The translations under genes and the position numbers were made by a program. The notes beneath the pieces are model-generated. The model saw only the letters and a program-made list of their open reading frames with translations. It was not told the origin of the DNA and did not search any database. 64,000 nt of DNA from assembly GCF_024609325.1 (NCBI RefSeq), contig NZ_JANHMQ010000002.1, positions 496,001 to 560,000 on the forward strand. Reading direction: 5' to 3'. Positions 35,501 through 43,404 of this stretch are shown here, piece after piece (positions within the stretch are counted from its first letter, which is position 1; every line of letters starts with the position of its first letter). Source of the DNA: Geothrix fuzhouensis (lineage in GTDB: Bacteria; Acidobacteriota; Holophagae; Holophagales; Holophagaceae).

Positions 35501-35620
35501 TTCCCCCTCAAACTCGAGTACGCCGCCGACTGGAAGCGCATCATGGGACGCCCCCGGAGCCAGGACGAACGTGACACCCAGCTCAAGAGCGTCCTGATCT
35601 CGGCGGGGTTCCAGTTCTGA
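32552..35620 (+). CDS. Omp85-family outer-membrane assembly protein (BamA/TamA-like)
   Basis: This 1022-residue protein starts with GTG. A signal peptide ends near PAAGQEA. The periplasmic part (about 25-600) is a series of POTRA-like units, e.g. RRVLGTVRFEGNRELSEEELQ and the earlier ARPVTAIRVEGGDL. The C-terminal barrel (about 610-1022) has FFGGGSFTVRGVEPD, the conserved loop-6 VRG motif, and ends in phenylalanine (SAGFQF), the outer-membrane insertion signal. At this length, with more POTRA units than a five-POTRA BamA of about 800 residues, it may be a specialised paralogue. It follows the STAS gene closely and precedes mobB. Confidence 0.9.
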   Translation: MRSRAALGYSLLALVPAAGQEAASARPVTAIRVEGGDLDDRRFAEAALGLKVGQMVDAAGFQQALAAVRLVDRYRTVEGNLGGNGEILVRLDPLLPVATWRWEGDPLPEKLRKTLLPELRKGQRLGPQHLAFLERSGEQRLREAGFRQADVKATVEAGGRQLRLMLTLGAPRLIREVRLEGDPAPYTREYLLKTAGITPGRTQWTPVVQREAQRRLRQRLVKDRRLEGSIRLAPAEGDSGTLVLEVRPGPKVKLKAKGMDLLGPLWGRPRLTEFVPLARSERYAPSLLDEGDGRIAAYFRDQGYPEVQVSHDRVVTAGTAERPEAVTITFTVAQGPRRVLGTVRFEGNRELSEEELQKAVHLPKRFLILPTHAKAEAMKAMEDRLTTYYLQRGFPEVRVRRRVEGVKGAAVEVRFIIREGQRRFLDALVLELPPDPAFPRDRLTRSLLQVLSDHPVAVRGTSRYRSDRRHLQGFAGTLETTPEGARLTFKPALPLVRNDLALVVSDLRQRLSSAGSADPKVKLTFEDDETHPVVRFQVPPQPLDRTRRLVVQGSDRTRAEAVLREAGLAPGFPLDPAKLDNAQVQLGGLGAFQRVDLLTLKELPGQEKEPWQRGDLALRLQERNPWVFTESFGYDNTQGYHFGLNAQRLNVGGMGRSLDFGLRAGDQTLDSPFLRRAFPTGDIKRSVDSYSVGYTDPWFLPGSLDSLLAPRTRFRVEGAYIEEAQAAFFARRRRFTPSLEWKISPVQVVQFGYRFERVEVASNTDSNNVPLLADQDLFLLARTPARSIISAPYLQIAVDRRDRPYDPTQGTFFLGRLELANQVFGTSTNSSFVKLDLRHQWNWPVGFHAEYGVIMASTRLGLARPTAQSAKDLPLSERFFGGGSFTVRGVEPDMLGDIQRSDSLGNKLAQPIPLGGQALVVMNLEYRFPFFGMQSVWAEVFVDSGQVYRSLTSQTDPITQERVPPSFPALRTTLGVGIILKLGFPLKLEYAADWKRIMGRPRSQDERDTQLKSVLISAGFQF

Positions 35621-35654
35621 TTGGCCGCGGAACCGGCGGGGAGGGTTGTTCGAG

Positions 35655-36158
35655 ATGAAAGTCATGGGCATCGTTGGTTGGAGCGGAAGCGGGAAGACCA
35701 GCCTGTTGATCCAGGTGCTGCCGATTCTTAAGGAACGGGGTCTCCAGGTCTCCACGATGAAGCACGCCCACCATTGGCTCGACGTGGACACGCCCGGCAA
35801 GGATTCCTTCCGGCACCGGGAGGCCGGCGCCTCGGAGGTCCTGGTCGTCACGTCCTCCCGGTGGGTGTTGATGCACGAATCTCGGGAGGAGCCCGAACCC
35901 AGCATCGAGGCGCTCATCGACCGCATGACGCCGGTGGACCTCCTTCTCATCGAAGGCTTCAAGACCCACCCGCATCCCAAGCTGGAGATCCACCGCCAGT
36001 CGGAAGGGAAACCCCTGCTCTGTCCCGAGGATCCCGGGATCGTCGCCGTGGCCAGTGACCGACCGCTGCCAGGACTGGCGGTCCCCGTGCTGGACCTGAA
36101 CGATCCGGGCGCCATCGCCGAATTCATCCTCGGGCACCTGGGGTTGCGCCGGGATTAA
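35655..36158 (+). CDS. mobB: Molybdopterin-guanine dinucleotide biosynthesis protein B
   Basis: This 167-residue P-loop protein has GIVGWSGSGKTSL at the N-terminus, STMKHAHH, FRHREAGASEVLV and DLLLIEGFK, all typical of MobB, which assists MobA in nucleotide addition to the molybdenum cofactor. I chose ATG 35655 because GGAGGG is 10 nt upstream; the earlier in-frame TTG at 35646 is adjacent to that site. A hairpin at 36232 ends the transcript. No mobA or moa gene is nearby. Confidence 0.93.
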   Translation: MKVMGIVGWSGSGKTSLLIQVLPILKERGLQVSTMKHAHHWLDVDTPGKDSFRHREAGASEVLVVTSSRWVLMHESREEPEPSIEALIDRMTPVDLLLIEGFKTHPHPKLEIHRQSEGKPLLCPEDPGIVAVASDRPLPGLAVPVLDLNDPGAIAEFILGHLGLRRD

Positions 36159-36231
36159 GGGGGCGGCGGTTCGGATCAGCCTGCCCGCCGGACTTCCTCG
36201 GCGGCCCGAGACCGCTCGGTGGGAGGTATCA

Positions 36232-36257
36232 CCAAAGGCCGCAAAAGCGGCCTTTGG
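36232..36257. terminator. Terminator hairpin after mobB
   Basis: CCAAAGGCCGC and GCGGCCTTTGG pair perfectly around an AAAA loop, 74 nt after the mobB stop. It is the oldest copy of the tRNA-Val terminator in the repeat block. Confidence 0.6.
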
Positions 36258-36663
36258 CTGGTTGGCGCGGGCGGTCTTGACCATCCGACCGAAGCCGAGC
36301 GAAGGGAGGATAGGACGGAATCCGCGGAGCGGATTGCCGCCCGAAGGGCGAGGGGCGGAGCCCCGAGTCAGCCTGCGTCCGGCTGGGCACGGGCCTGATC
36401 GCTTCCGGCGCTCCACTGGAGCGCCTCCAGCGGGCCCTACCTGCCCGCCGGACTTTCTCGGCGGTCCGAGACCGCCCGGTTGGAGATACAGAAAAGGCCG
36501 TAAATGCGGCCTTTGGCTGGTTGGCGCGGGCGGTCTCGAACCATGCGTCCGGCTGGGCACGGGCCTGATCGCTTCCGGCGCTCCACTGGAGCGCCTCCAG
36601 CGGGCCCTACCTGCCCGCCGGACTTTCTCGGCGGTCCGAGACCGCCCGATATTTGGACATGAA

Positions 36664-36685
36664 AAAGGCCGCAAATGCGGCCTTT
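36664..36685 (-). terminator. Intrinsic terminator of tRNA-Val
   Basis: On the minus strand AAAGGCCGC, loop ATTT, GCGGCCTTT is followed by more T residues, right after the tRNA 3' end. Confidence 0.75.
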
Positions 36686-36688
36686 GGC

Positions 36689-36763
<75 letters not shown>

Positions 36764-36829
36764 GCGCGAAGGTTCATTCTAGCGGAACAGGGGCTGATGT
36801 CGAGCCTCCAGGCGGGGTGGCGGGTCGTT

Positions 36830-36988
36830 TCAGCGATTCCAGTACCAGAGCAGCAGGGCGGCTAAGGTGCCGATGGCCACCAGGGCCCATTCACCGGCGT
36901 AGGGATGGTCCAGGGCGAACCGGGTCAGGGGCACCTGGGGATGAAAGTGGGGATGGCCATGAGGATGGGGATGGGCATGGGTGGTCAT
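36830..36988 (-). CDS. Histidine-rich single-pass microprotein (52 residues)
   Basis: A short frame with a strong GGAGG 5-6 nt before its ATG. The N-terminus MTTHAHPHPHGHPHFHP has seven histidines in a metal-binding-like H-x-H pattern. It is followed by a polar linker and a single transmembrane helix (WALVAIGTLAALLLWYW) at the C-terminus. It lies between glmS and tRNA-Val on the same strand, after a similar 38-residue frame. I know no matching family; a metal- or proton-related membrane role is speculation. Confidence 0.6.
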   Translation of the reverse strand: MTTHAHPHPHGHPHFHPQVPLTRFALDHPYAGEWALVAIGTLAALLLWYWNR

Positions 36989-37079
36989 GGGAACCTCCAA
37001 TCCTGAGGACCACGGTCCGACTCAAGCATGGGTCCCGTTTCCACTCGGCGCCAACACCTCACCCGGGCTCCCGGGCGGG

Positions 37080-37196
37080 TCAGTGGGGCGTGGCCGGCCA
37101 GAAGAGCCAGGCGAAGAGTGCCCCGACCAGGACCAGGAGCCAGTCCAGCGAGGGGTCGTGCGCAAAGTCGTGATGGCGGAGGAAGTGGGCAGCCAT
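37080..37196 (-). CDS. Single-pass microprotein with histidine-bearing N-terminus (38 residues)
   Basis: GGAGG lies 5 nt before the ATG. The sequence starts MAAHFLRHHDFAHDPSLDW, with four histidines, then a transmembrane stretch LLVLVGALFAWLFW and a short tail ending in His. It shares with the neighbouring 52-residue protein the layout histidine head, DxxxxxW linker, C-terminal membrane helix. The two are probably related and co-expressed. Function unknown. Confidence 0.55.
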   Translation of the reverse strand: MAAHFLRHHDFAHDPSLDWLLVLVGALFAWLFWPATPH

Positions 37197-37287
37197 GGCA
37201 GCCTCCATCCGGGGACGACCGTCCAAGCCGAAGATAGGGCCTGCCCGGGGAGCCGCTGTGACTTTCCTGGAAAATCTGGAGGTCGGG

Positions 37288-39120
37288 TTATTCCACCGTC
37301 ACCGACTTGGCCAGGTTGCGCGGCTGATCCACATCGCAGCCGCGCAGGACCGCGATGTGGTAGGCCAGCAGCTGGAGGGGCACGGCGTAGACGATGGGGG
37401 CCAGCCAGGGGTGGACGGCCGGCAGTTCCAGCACGTCCTCCGCGATGCCGGAGAGCCCCGTATCGCCTTCGGTCACCAGGGCCAGGATGCGGCCGTCACG
37501 GGCGGCGGCCTCCTGGAGGTTGCTGAGGGTCTTCTCGCGGTGGGCGTCCCGGGGCATGAGGGCCACCACGGGCAGGGTCTTGTCGATGAGGGCAATGGGG
37601 CCGTGCTTCATCTCGCCGGCCGGGTAGCCCTCGGCGTGGATGTACGAGATCTCCTTTAGCTTCAAGGCTCCTTCCAGAGCAATCGGATAGCAGGGCCCGC
37701 GGCCCAGGTAGAGGAAGTCCGTGGCGTCTTTCCACCGCTGAGCCCACTGGATGATCTGGGGCTCCAGGCTGTTGAGGCGTTCCAGGTGGGCGGGCAGCTC
37801 CCGCAGGCCCTGGAGCAACTCGGCCTTGAGCACGGGATTCACGCTGCCCTTGGCCTCGCCCAGCTTCAGGGCCAGCAAGGTCAGCACTGCCAGCTGGGTG
37901 GTGAAGGCCTTGGTGGAGGCGACGCCGATTTCCGGCCCGGCATGGGTCAGGATGGTGGCCTCGGCCTGCCGGGTGGCGGTGGAGCCCATGACATTGCACA
38001 CGGCCAGGGTGCGGGCCCCGCGGGCGGCAGCTTCCTTCATGGCGGCCAGGGTGTCGGCGGTCTCGCCGCTCTGGGTGATGCCGATGAGCAGCGTGCCGGG
38101 CTGGATCACGGGTTCCCGGTAGCGGTACTCGCTGGCGTAATCGACTTCGACGGCCACGCGGCTCAGCTGCTCGATGAGGAACTTGCCCACGAGCCCCGAA
38201 TGCCAGCTGGTGCCGCAGGCGACGATGTGGATGCGGTTGAGGTCTGCCAGCTCCTGGACGCTGAAGGGCAGATCCAACGGAATCGTTTCCCCATCCAGGG
38301 GCAGCCGGTTCAGCAGGGTGTTCGAGAGGGCCTGGGGCTGTTCGAAGATCTCCTTCTGCATGAAGTGCTTGTAGCCACCCTTTTCCGCGGCGATGGGATC
38401 GTAGGGGATGGTGTGGATTTGTCGCTGCACCTCGCTGCCGTCCAGGCGGAAGATGCGGGCGCCGTCGCGGGTCAACTCCACCAGATCGCCGTCCTCCAGG
38501 AAGATCACGCGGCGCGTGTGGGGCAGGAGAGGCACCACGTCCGAGGCCAGGAAGGTTTCGCCTTCGCCCAGACCCAGCACCAGCGGGGGTCCGCTGCGGG
38601 CCGCAAGGATGCGGTCCTTGTCCGCAGCCTGCAGGCACGCCAGGGCATAGATGCCCCGCATGCGGCCCACGGCCTCGCGGAAGGCGTCCAGAAAGGTCAT
38701 GCCCCGCTTCATGAGGTGGGACACCATGACGGGGAAGCATTCCGTGTCGGTTTCAGAGCGGAAGGTCTCTCCCGCGGCTTTCAGTTCCGTGCGCAGTTCC
38801 AGGAAGTTCTCGAAGATGCCGTTATGCACGGCCACCACCATGCCGTCGCTGCTGCGGTGGGGATGGGCGTTCTCCTCCGTGGGCCGGCCGTGGGTGGCCC
38901 ACCGGGTGTGGCCGATGCCGAGGGGCGTGGGATCCGCGAGATCAACCTTGCCCGCGAGGTTCGCCAGTTTGCCCGAGGCCCGGATGACGTGGAAGCCATC
39001 CTTGGGATCCGACAGGGCCACGCCCGCGCTGTCGTAGCCGCGGTATTCCAGACTCCTTAGGCCGTTCACCAGGATGCCTGCCGCGCCCTGCTGGCCGATG
39101 TAACCGACGATTCCGCACAT
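37288..39120 (-). CDS. glmS: Glutamine-fructose-6-phosphate aminotransferase
   Basis: This 610-residue canonical GlmS makes glucosamine-6-phosphate for peptidoglycan and lipopolysaccharide. Cys2 follows the initiator Met (MCGIVGYIG); RWATHGRPTEENAHPH and HNGIFENF complete the glutaminase. The SIS domains carry ACGTSWHSGL, ITQSGETADTLAAM and HAEGYPAGEMKHGP. The C-terminus is PRNLAKSVTVE with the catalytic Lys. I chose the ATG at 39120 for its GGAG (7 nt) and for the required Cys2. No glmS ribozyme is visible upstream. Confidence 0.96.
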   Translation of the reverse strand: MCGIVGYIGQQGAAGILVNGLRSLEYRGYDSAGVALSDPKDGFHVIRASGKLANLAGKVDLADPTPLGIGHTRWATHGRPTEENAHPHRSSDGMVVAVHNGIFENFLELRTELKAAGETFRSETDTECFPVMVSHLMKRGMTFLDAFREAVGRMRGIYALACLQAADKDRILAARSGPPLVLGLGEGETFLASDVVPLLPHTRRVIFLEDGDLVELTRDGARIFRLDGSEVQRQIHTIPYDPIAAEKGGYKHFMQKEIFEQPQALSNTLLNRLPLDGETIPLDLPFSVQELADLNRIHIVACGTSWHSGLVGKFLIEQLSRVAVEVDYASEYRYREPVIQPGTLLIGITQSGETADTLAAMKEAAARGARTLAVCNVMGSTATRQAEATILTHAGPEIGVASTKAFTTQLAVLTLLALKLGEAKGSVNPVLKAELLQGLRELPAHLERLNSLEPQIIQWAQRWKDATDFLYLGRGPCYPIALEGALKLKEISYIHAEGYPAGEMKHGPIALIDKTLPVVALMPRDAHREKTLSNLQEAAARDGRILALVTEGDTGLSGIAEDVLELPAVHPWLAPIVYAVPLQLLAYHIAVLRGCDVDQPRNLAKSVTVE

Positions 39121-39255
39121 GGGGGACTCCGATCCAACCATCCTGACCATAGCTGGCTAAGCCTGAGGTTCCAATGTGGTGGCCAGCACACGCTCTGAGG
39201 TGGGCCGGGCACCACAGGTGTGGCGCGAGGGACGCGGTCCCGGTACCGGGCCGGA

Positions 39256-40149
39256 TCAGCCTCGGATCTGCTTCTCCAACAATTTGCTCCGGAGCTGCAG
39301 CATGGCCTTCGTGTGCAGCTGGGATACCCGGGACTCGGTGATGTTCAAGAGGATCCCGATCTCCTTCATGGTCAGCTCATCGAAATAATAGAGCTGGACG
39401 ACGAACTTTTCCTTGTTGGGCCGCCCTTCGATGGCGGTGCGCAGGATGTCCTTGATCTCAGCGGTCTGGAAGATCTGATGGGCATCCTCGGCATCCGGAT
39501 CCGGCACGAAGCTGATGAGACTCTCGCCCTCGCCGTCCTCGCCCACCTCCACGAAGGTGCCGATGGTGACGCCCTTGAGTTCATCCAGGTTCTTGTGCAG
39601 CTCGTCGAGGGGGATGTCCAGGTGGCGCGCCACCTCGTCGTCCGTGGCCGCCCGCCCCTTCTCCTGTTCGATGAGGTGATAGGCATTCTCGATGTCCTTC
39701 TTCTTACGCCGGAGGCTCCGGGGAACCCAGTCCAGCTCTCGCAGGCCGTCCAGAATGGCCCCCTTGATCCGGAGTTCGGCGTAGGTCTTGAACTTGATGT
39801 TGCGGGTGGGCTCGAACTTTTCGATGGCATCCATCAAACCCAGAATGCCGCTGTTGATGAGGTCATCCAGCTCCACATGGGCGGGCAGACGCGAGGCGAT
39901 GCGGTGGGCCACGAATTTCACCAGGGGCACGTAGTCCTTGATGATCTGTTCGCGATTATTCCGGTCGAAGGGCTCCGGCGGCTCGGCACTGCCTTCGCTG
40001 GAGGCGGTGGCCGCTTCCTTGGCCTGAGTGCTGGCCGCGAGCAGGGCCGCCCAGGGCCGGAGAGCGGCCGGAGCCGCCGCGATGGCACGGGCCACTTCGT
40101 CATCGTTCGACTGACCGGTACTGACGGGCTGGTCTGGAGTCGGGACCAT
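39256..40149 (-). CDS. fliA: RNA polymerase sigma factor FliA (sigma-28 family)
   Basis: The product has 297 residues. Region 2 carries YVPLVKFVAHRIASRLP and DLINSGILGLMDAIEKF. Regions 3 and 4 follow, with VVQLYYFDELTMKEIGILLNI and SRVSQLHTKAMLQLR. A non-conserved acidic/alanine-rich extension of about 65 residues precedes region 2. Sigma-28 transcribes late flagellar and chemotaxis genes. AGGAA lies upstream of the ATG at 40149. It is 8 nt after flhG, so co-transcribed. No anti-sigma FlgM gene is visible. Confidence 0.92.
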   Translation of the reverse strand: MVPTPDQPVSTGQSNDDEVARAIAAAPAALRPWAALLAASTQAKEAATASSEGSAEPPEPFDRNNREQIIKDYVPLVKFVAHRIASRLPAHVELDDLINSGILGLMDAIEKFEPTRNIKFKTYAELRIKGAILDGLRELDWVPRSLRRKKKDIENAYHLIEQEKGRAATDDEVARHLDIPLDELHKNLDELKGVTIGTFVEVGEDGEGESLISFVPDPDAEDAHQIFQTAEIKDILRTAIEGRPNKEKFVVQLYYFDELTMKEIGILLNITESRVSQLHTKAMLQLRSKLLEKQIRG

Positions 40150-40157
40150 TCGGGTTC

Positions 40158-41015
40158 CTAGGGCGCGGGTAGTCTCCAGAATGCCCCAAAGTCCTCCGGC
40201 TGCAAGGAAGCTTGGCCAAGCAGTTGCTGAACGACGGCCCCGAAGGCTTGGGCGGCAGGACTGTCGGGGAAGAGCTCCACCACCCCCCGCTGCTGGCGCA
40301 CGGCTTGAAGAATATGGGGGTCGTTGGGGATCATGCCCAGGACTTTGAGTGTTTTGCCGAGGAAGCGTTCGGTGGCCTCCTGGAGCTGATCGATGGTCTC
40401 CCGGGCCTCCTCGGCACTCTGGCCGTTGTTCACCAGCAGCCACAGCGGTTTGGATGGTTCCCGCAGGTGCAGCACCTTGACCATGGCGTAGGCGTCCACC
40501 AGGCTCGTGGGTTCGGGCGTGGCCACGAGGATGACTTCCTGGGCGGCCAAGAGGAGCTTGAGGACCGATTCGTGGATGCCTGCAGCGGTGTCGATCAACA
40601 GCCAATCCACCGTCTCAGCCACCCTCTGGAGGCCCTGGACCAGGCGCAGTTCACTCATGGTGTCGAGCCGGGTCAGCTCCTGGATGCCGCTGCTAGCGGG
40701 CAGAATCTGCACGCCATTGGGGCCCTCCAGCAGGATCTCCTCCAGAACCTTCTCACCGCGAAGGACTTGCTCAAGCGTGTATTTGGGAGAGAGGCCCAAC
40801 AGGATGTCCATGTTGGCCAGGCCGAAATTCGCATCCATGACCACCACCCGCTGCCCCTGCCGGGCCAGGGTCATGGCCAAACCAGCCGTAACGTTGGTCT
40901 TGCCCACCCCTCCCTTGCCGGAGGTGATGGCCACGACCCGGGCGGCGAACAAAGGGGCCGCCGCCCCCTGATCCAGGGGCCGGCTATGGAGCCGGGGAGC
41001 CGTGTCGTTGTTCAT
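40158..41015 (-). CDS. flhG: Flagellar number regulator FlhG (MinD/ParA-like ATPase)
   Basis: This 285-residue protein has ITSGKGGVGKTNVTAGLA, the deviant Walker A with the MinD-type second lysine, then VVVMDANFGLANMDILLG and WLLIDTAAGIHESV. FlhG restricts flagellar number and position, in most bacteria with FlhF. FlhF is absent here; fliA follows directly. The ATG at 41015 has GGAGG 7 nt upstream, excluding earlier in-frame ATGs. Confidence 0.9.
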   Translation of the reverse strand: MNNDTAPRLHSRPLDQGAAAPLFAARVVAITSGKGGVGKTNVTAGLAMTLARQGQRVVVMDANFGLANMDILLGLSPKYTLEQVLRGEKVLEEILLEGPNGVQILPASSGIQELTRLDTMSELRLVQGLQRVAETVDWLLIDTAAGIHESVLKLLLAAQEVILVATPEPTSLVDAYAMVKVLHLREPSKPLWLLVNNGQSAEEARETIDQLQEATERFLGKTLKVLGMIPNDPHILQAVRQQRGVVELFPDSPAAQAFGAVVQQLLGQASLQPEDFGAFWRLPAP

Positions 41016-41224
41016 TTCGACGCCTCCACCAGCCCCGCCGCGGATCCATGAGCGGCGGTACCACCCCGCCTGGTTTGGCGGGCCCATGATGGCCATAGAC
41101 AGTCCTGGAAGGTCAACATACCGACACCCGCCGGGTGCGGGGCGAGGCTTGTGCCAAGCGGGCCGTCAGCCTCGGCACTCGTCCGGAAGTTCGTCGATAT
41201 GAGTTGATCGCCGGTAGCTGGTCG

Positions 41225-41608
41225 CTAATCCCGAATCACCTTCAGTCCGTCCCAGCGTTCTGGCGGATGGAATTTCCAGCGCCAGCCGGCCCAGCTCACG
41301 CGCTGGAAACTGACCTGGCCAGGCCAGGGGACCCGGTCCAGCCAGCTCCGGAGGGCCCGCTGGAGTCGGAGCCGCTGCTCCGGTTCCAAAGCGATGTCGG
41401 CCCCGACCCAGGCCCCGGGGCGCCGGGCCTTCACCTCCAGGAGGCGCAGTTCCGGCCCCCGGCTCAGGAGGAGGTCCAGTTCGTACCGGCCCACCTTCAG
41501 CCGCCAGGCCACCAGGTCCCAGCCCCGGGCCCACAACAGCCAGAGTGTCAGCCGCTCGACCCGCAGCCCCAGGCGTCGGGCAGCTTCACCGCGTCTAGAT
41601 AGCGACAT
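41225..41608 (-). CDS. YraN/UPF0102-family putative endonuclease
   Basis: This 127-residue protein has the restriction-endonuclease-like core YELDLLLSR (Glu-x-Asp) and LRLLEVKARR (Glu-x-Lys), as in YraN proteins. Their role is unsettled. The N-terminal signature GxxAExxAxxxL of the family is only partly kept (GEAARRLGLRVERL). It is preceded on the same strand by a membrane protein gene ending at 41634, 25 nt away. Confidence 0.82.
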   Translation of the reverse strand: MSLSRRGEAARRLGLRVERLTLWLLWARGWDLVAWRLKVGRYELDLLLSRGPELRLLEVKARRPGAWVGADIALEPEQRLRLQRALRSWLDRVPWPGQVSFQRVSWAGWRWKFHPPERWDGLKVIRD

Positions 41609-41633
41609 GGGGTTGGATCATTTTCCGCATGGA

Positions 41634-42203
41634 TTACTCATCCCGTCGGGGCAGCAGCAGGCTGCGCTGGACGCGCTCGAGGTTGCCGTGGAGCCGGACG
41701 ATCTTCCAGGCCAGGATCATGGCATAACCAAGCCATACCCAGAGGATGCGCGGATCCACCGGAGTGCGCTTGAGGACCTCCGTGCCCAGGTCGAGACGTA
41801 GGCCTTGGAGGAACCAGGTCACTGCTCCGAAGGCGATGATGAGGTGACCCCAGCGGATCCAGAAGGGCCGCAGTCCCTCCTTCACCTTCCAACGCAGGAG
41901 CAGCCAACGGTCAAAGCGATCGCTCTTCTCCTCAGCGAAATGCAGGGCCAGCAGCTGGTCCACGAGGGGGGCGTAGCGATGGACCTTCAGCTCCTGGATC
42001 TCCTCGTCACCATTCACCTTGCGCAGGAAGGCGCTGCGGATCTTTCCGATGCACTCCTCCCAGGGGGCCTCTTCCCGATGGATGGCCAGGTGCAGGCGCA
42101 CCAGCCCCACCCAAAGCAGGGCCTGGGCCAGCAGCACGGCCCACAGGGACCAGCCCTGCCAGCCCTGGGTGCGGACGAGATCGAGAAAGCGGGTGAGATC
42201 CAT
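41634..42203 (-). CDS. Membrane protein of unknown function
   Basis: This 189-residue protein has an N-terminal transmembrane helix (WAVLLAQALLWVGLVRLHLAI), a charged cytoplasmic middle and two more hydrophobic segments (HLIIAFGAVTWFL and ILWVWLGYAMILAW). The tail is basic. No family is recognised. It lies in a minus-strand run after the exonuclease gene, 41 nt away. Confidence 0.75.
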   Translation of the reverse strand: MDLTRFLDLVRTQGWQGWSLWAVLLAQALLWVGLVRLHLAIHREEAPWEECIGKIRSAFLRKVNGDEEIQELKVHRYAPLVDQLLALHFAEEKSDRFDRWLLLRWKVKEGLRPFWIRWGHLIIAFGAVTWFLQGLRLDLGTEVLKRTPVDPRILWVWLGYAMILAWKIVRLHGNLERVQRSLLLPRRDE

Positions 42204-42244
42204 GGGGGTAGCTTACGACAGGAGACACCAGGCTCCAGCCTGCT

Positions 42245-42883
42245 TCAAACCTTGTTCCAGGACACCTCGCCGGCCGCGAGGAAGGCTTCGCCGTCCATGC
42301 CCTTCTCCTCGGCGCGCTGCAGGAGGTGCTGGAGGGCCTCGGCAGTGGCTTCGGCATCCTGGAGGGCCCGGTGAGCCCGGGTATTGGTGATGCCGAGGAA
42401 AGTGCAAAGCTCGGCCAGGCTCCGTCGAGGCAACTCGGGGATGAACTTCTTGGCCAGCAGGCGGGTGCAAATGAGGCGATGGCGGCGCCAGACACCCTCC
42501 GGCAACCAGGCTTTGAGGAAGCTGCCGTCATAGGGTGCGTGGTGGGCCACCCAGATGCGGCCTTCCAGTTTCGGCACCAGCTTCAGGGCTACCTGCTCCC
42601 AGGAGGGGGCGCCCGCCAGCATGGGGAGGCTGATTCCCGTCAAGCGCTGGATCTCTTCGGGCAGGAAGCCTTGGATGGCCGCCAGGCTCGACCAGCGGTC
42701 CTCCACCACGGGGCCCGCAAGGCGCACCATGCCCACTTCGGTGATTTCCGAGGGCTGGATGAACCGCCCTTCCTTGTCCCACCGGGCCTTGGGGCTCCCC
42801 CCCGTGGTCTCCAGGTCCAGCACCGCGAAGCGCAGCTCCCGCAACGCAGGGGAGCTGGTTTCGAGGAGAGGTTCCTGGGTCAT
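42245..42883 (-). CDS. DnaQ-like 3'-5' exonuclease
   Basis: This 212-residue DEDDh exonuclease has FAVLDLETTGG (Asp-x-Glu), HHAPYDGSFL (Asp) and NTRAHRALQDAEAT (His and Asp). It resembles DNA polymerase III epsilon or the exonuclease half of polymerase-associated proteins, but lacks a clamp-binding motif that I can identify. The ATG overlaps the stop of the zinc-ribbon gene by ATGA. Confidence 0.88.
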   Translation of the reverse strand: MTQEPLLETSSPALRELRFAVLDLETTGGSPKARWDKEGRFIQPSEITEVGMVRLAGPVVEDRWSSLAAIQGFLPEEIQRLTGISLPMLAGAPSWEQVALKLVPKLEGRIWVAHHAPYDGSFLKAWLPEGVWRRHRLICTRLLAKKFIPELPRRSLAELCTFLGITNTRAHRALQDAEATAEALQHLLQRAEEKGMDGEAFLAAGEVSWNKV

Positions 42884-43302
42884 GCGCTGACCAGGGTCTT
42901 CAGACCGTCCCTGAAGAGCACATCCACCTTCTTGCCCATGCGTCGCTGCACGCGGCCGAGGCCGAAGCTGGGATGGTCCATCCAGGCTCCCTCCTCCCAT
43001 GTCTCCGCCACCGAGTAACGCCGGGCCTGGGCACCGCCCTGCTCCCGGGCAAGGGCCTCCTGGAACTGGGAAAACAGTGAGCCGGGCCGCGGGCCGCCGG
43101 CCTTCGCCGCGGAGGGGATCCGGGGGACACGGGGCAGGGGCTCGGGCTTGGCCGCGCGGAACTTGTGCACGGATCGGCAGTTCCCGCAGATCAGCCGGTC
43201 AGGCACACCGTTGGTCACAGTCAGGACCTGATGGCGGGTCTCGCCGCCGCAACGCCCGCAGGGCGCATCCACATCCTGGCCTGCATAGTAGGTCTTCGTC
43301 AT
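42880..43302 (-). CDS. Zinc-ribbon protein of unknown function
   Basis: The product has 140 residues. An N-terminal zinc ribbon is formed by CGRCG and CGNCR about 23 residues apart. A proline/alanine-rich linker and the conserved-looking block FQEALAREQGGAQARRYSV come next. The C-terminus HPSFGLGRVQRR, then VDVLFRDGLKTL, resembles the small beta-fold at the end of UvrD/CarD-like proteins. The gene precedes and overlaps the exonuclease gene, so a nucleic-acid role is plausible. A fragment of it is duplicated at 44914-44972. Confidence 0.75.
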   Translation of the reverse strand: MTKTYYAGQDVDAPCGRCGGETRHQVLTVTNGVPDRLICGNCRSVHKFRAAKPEPLPRVPRIPSAAKAGGPRPGSLFSQFQEALAREQGGAQARRYSVAETWEEGAWMDHPSFGLGRVQRRMGKKVDVLFRDGLKTLVSA

Positions 43303-43404
43303 GACTCAAGACTAGCACCCGGGAAGCGGGACAGAACGAATGGGGCCGGGCCGGTAGGTCCAAGGTGCTAGAGCTGCTTCCATAGTTGTAACTATATAAT
43401 AATA

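Larger units (their letters stand above)
36159..36688. repeat. Tandem repeats built from tRNA-Val 3' ends, terminators and palindromes
   Basis: A unit of about 170 bp starting at 36374 is repeated at 36544; a partial, older copy starts at 36180. Each copy ends in a terminator hairpin (36234-36255, 36493-36514, 36664-36685). The hairpin is followed by the last 24-25 nt of tRNA-Val read on the minus strand (36259-36282, 36518-36542, and the true gene). Within units lie a palindrome GGCGCTCCA-C-TGGAGCGCC and a plus-strand T-arm-like segment (36459-36478, 36629-36648) that is the inverse of the tRNA T arm. No protein gene is supported in this stretch. Confidence 0.75.
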
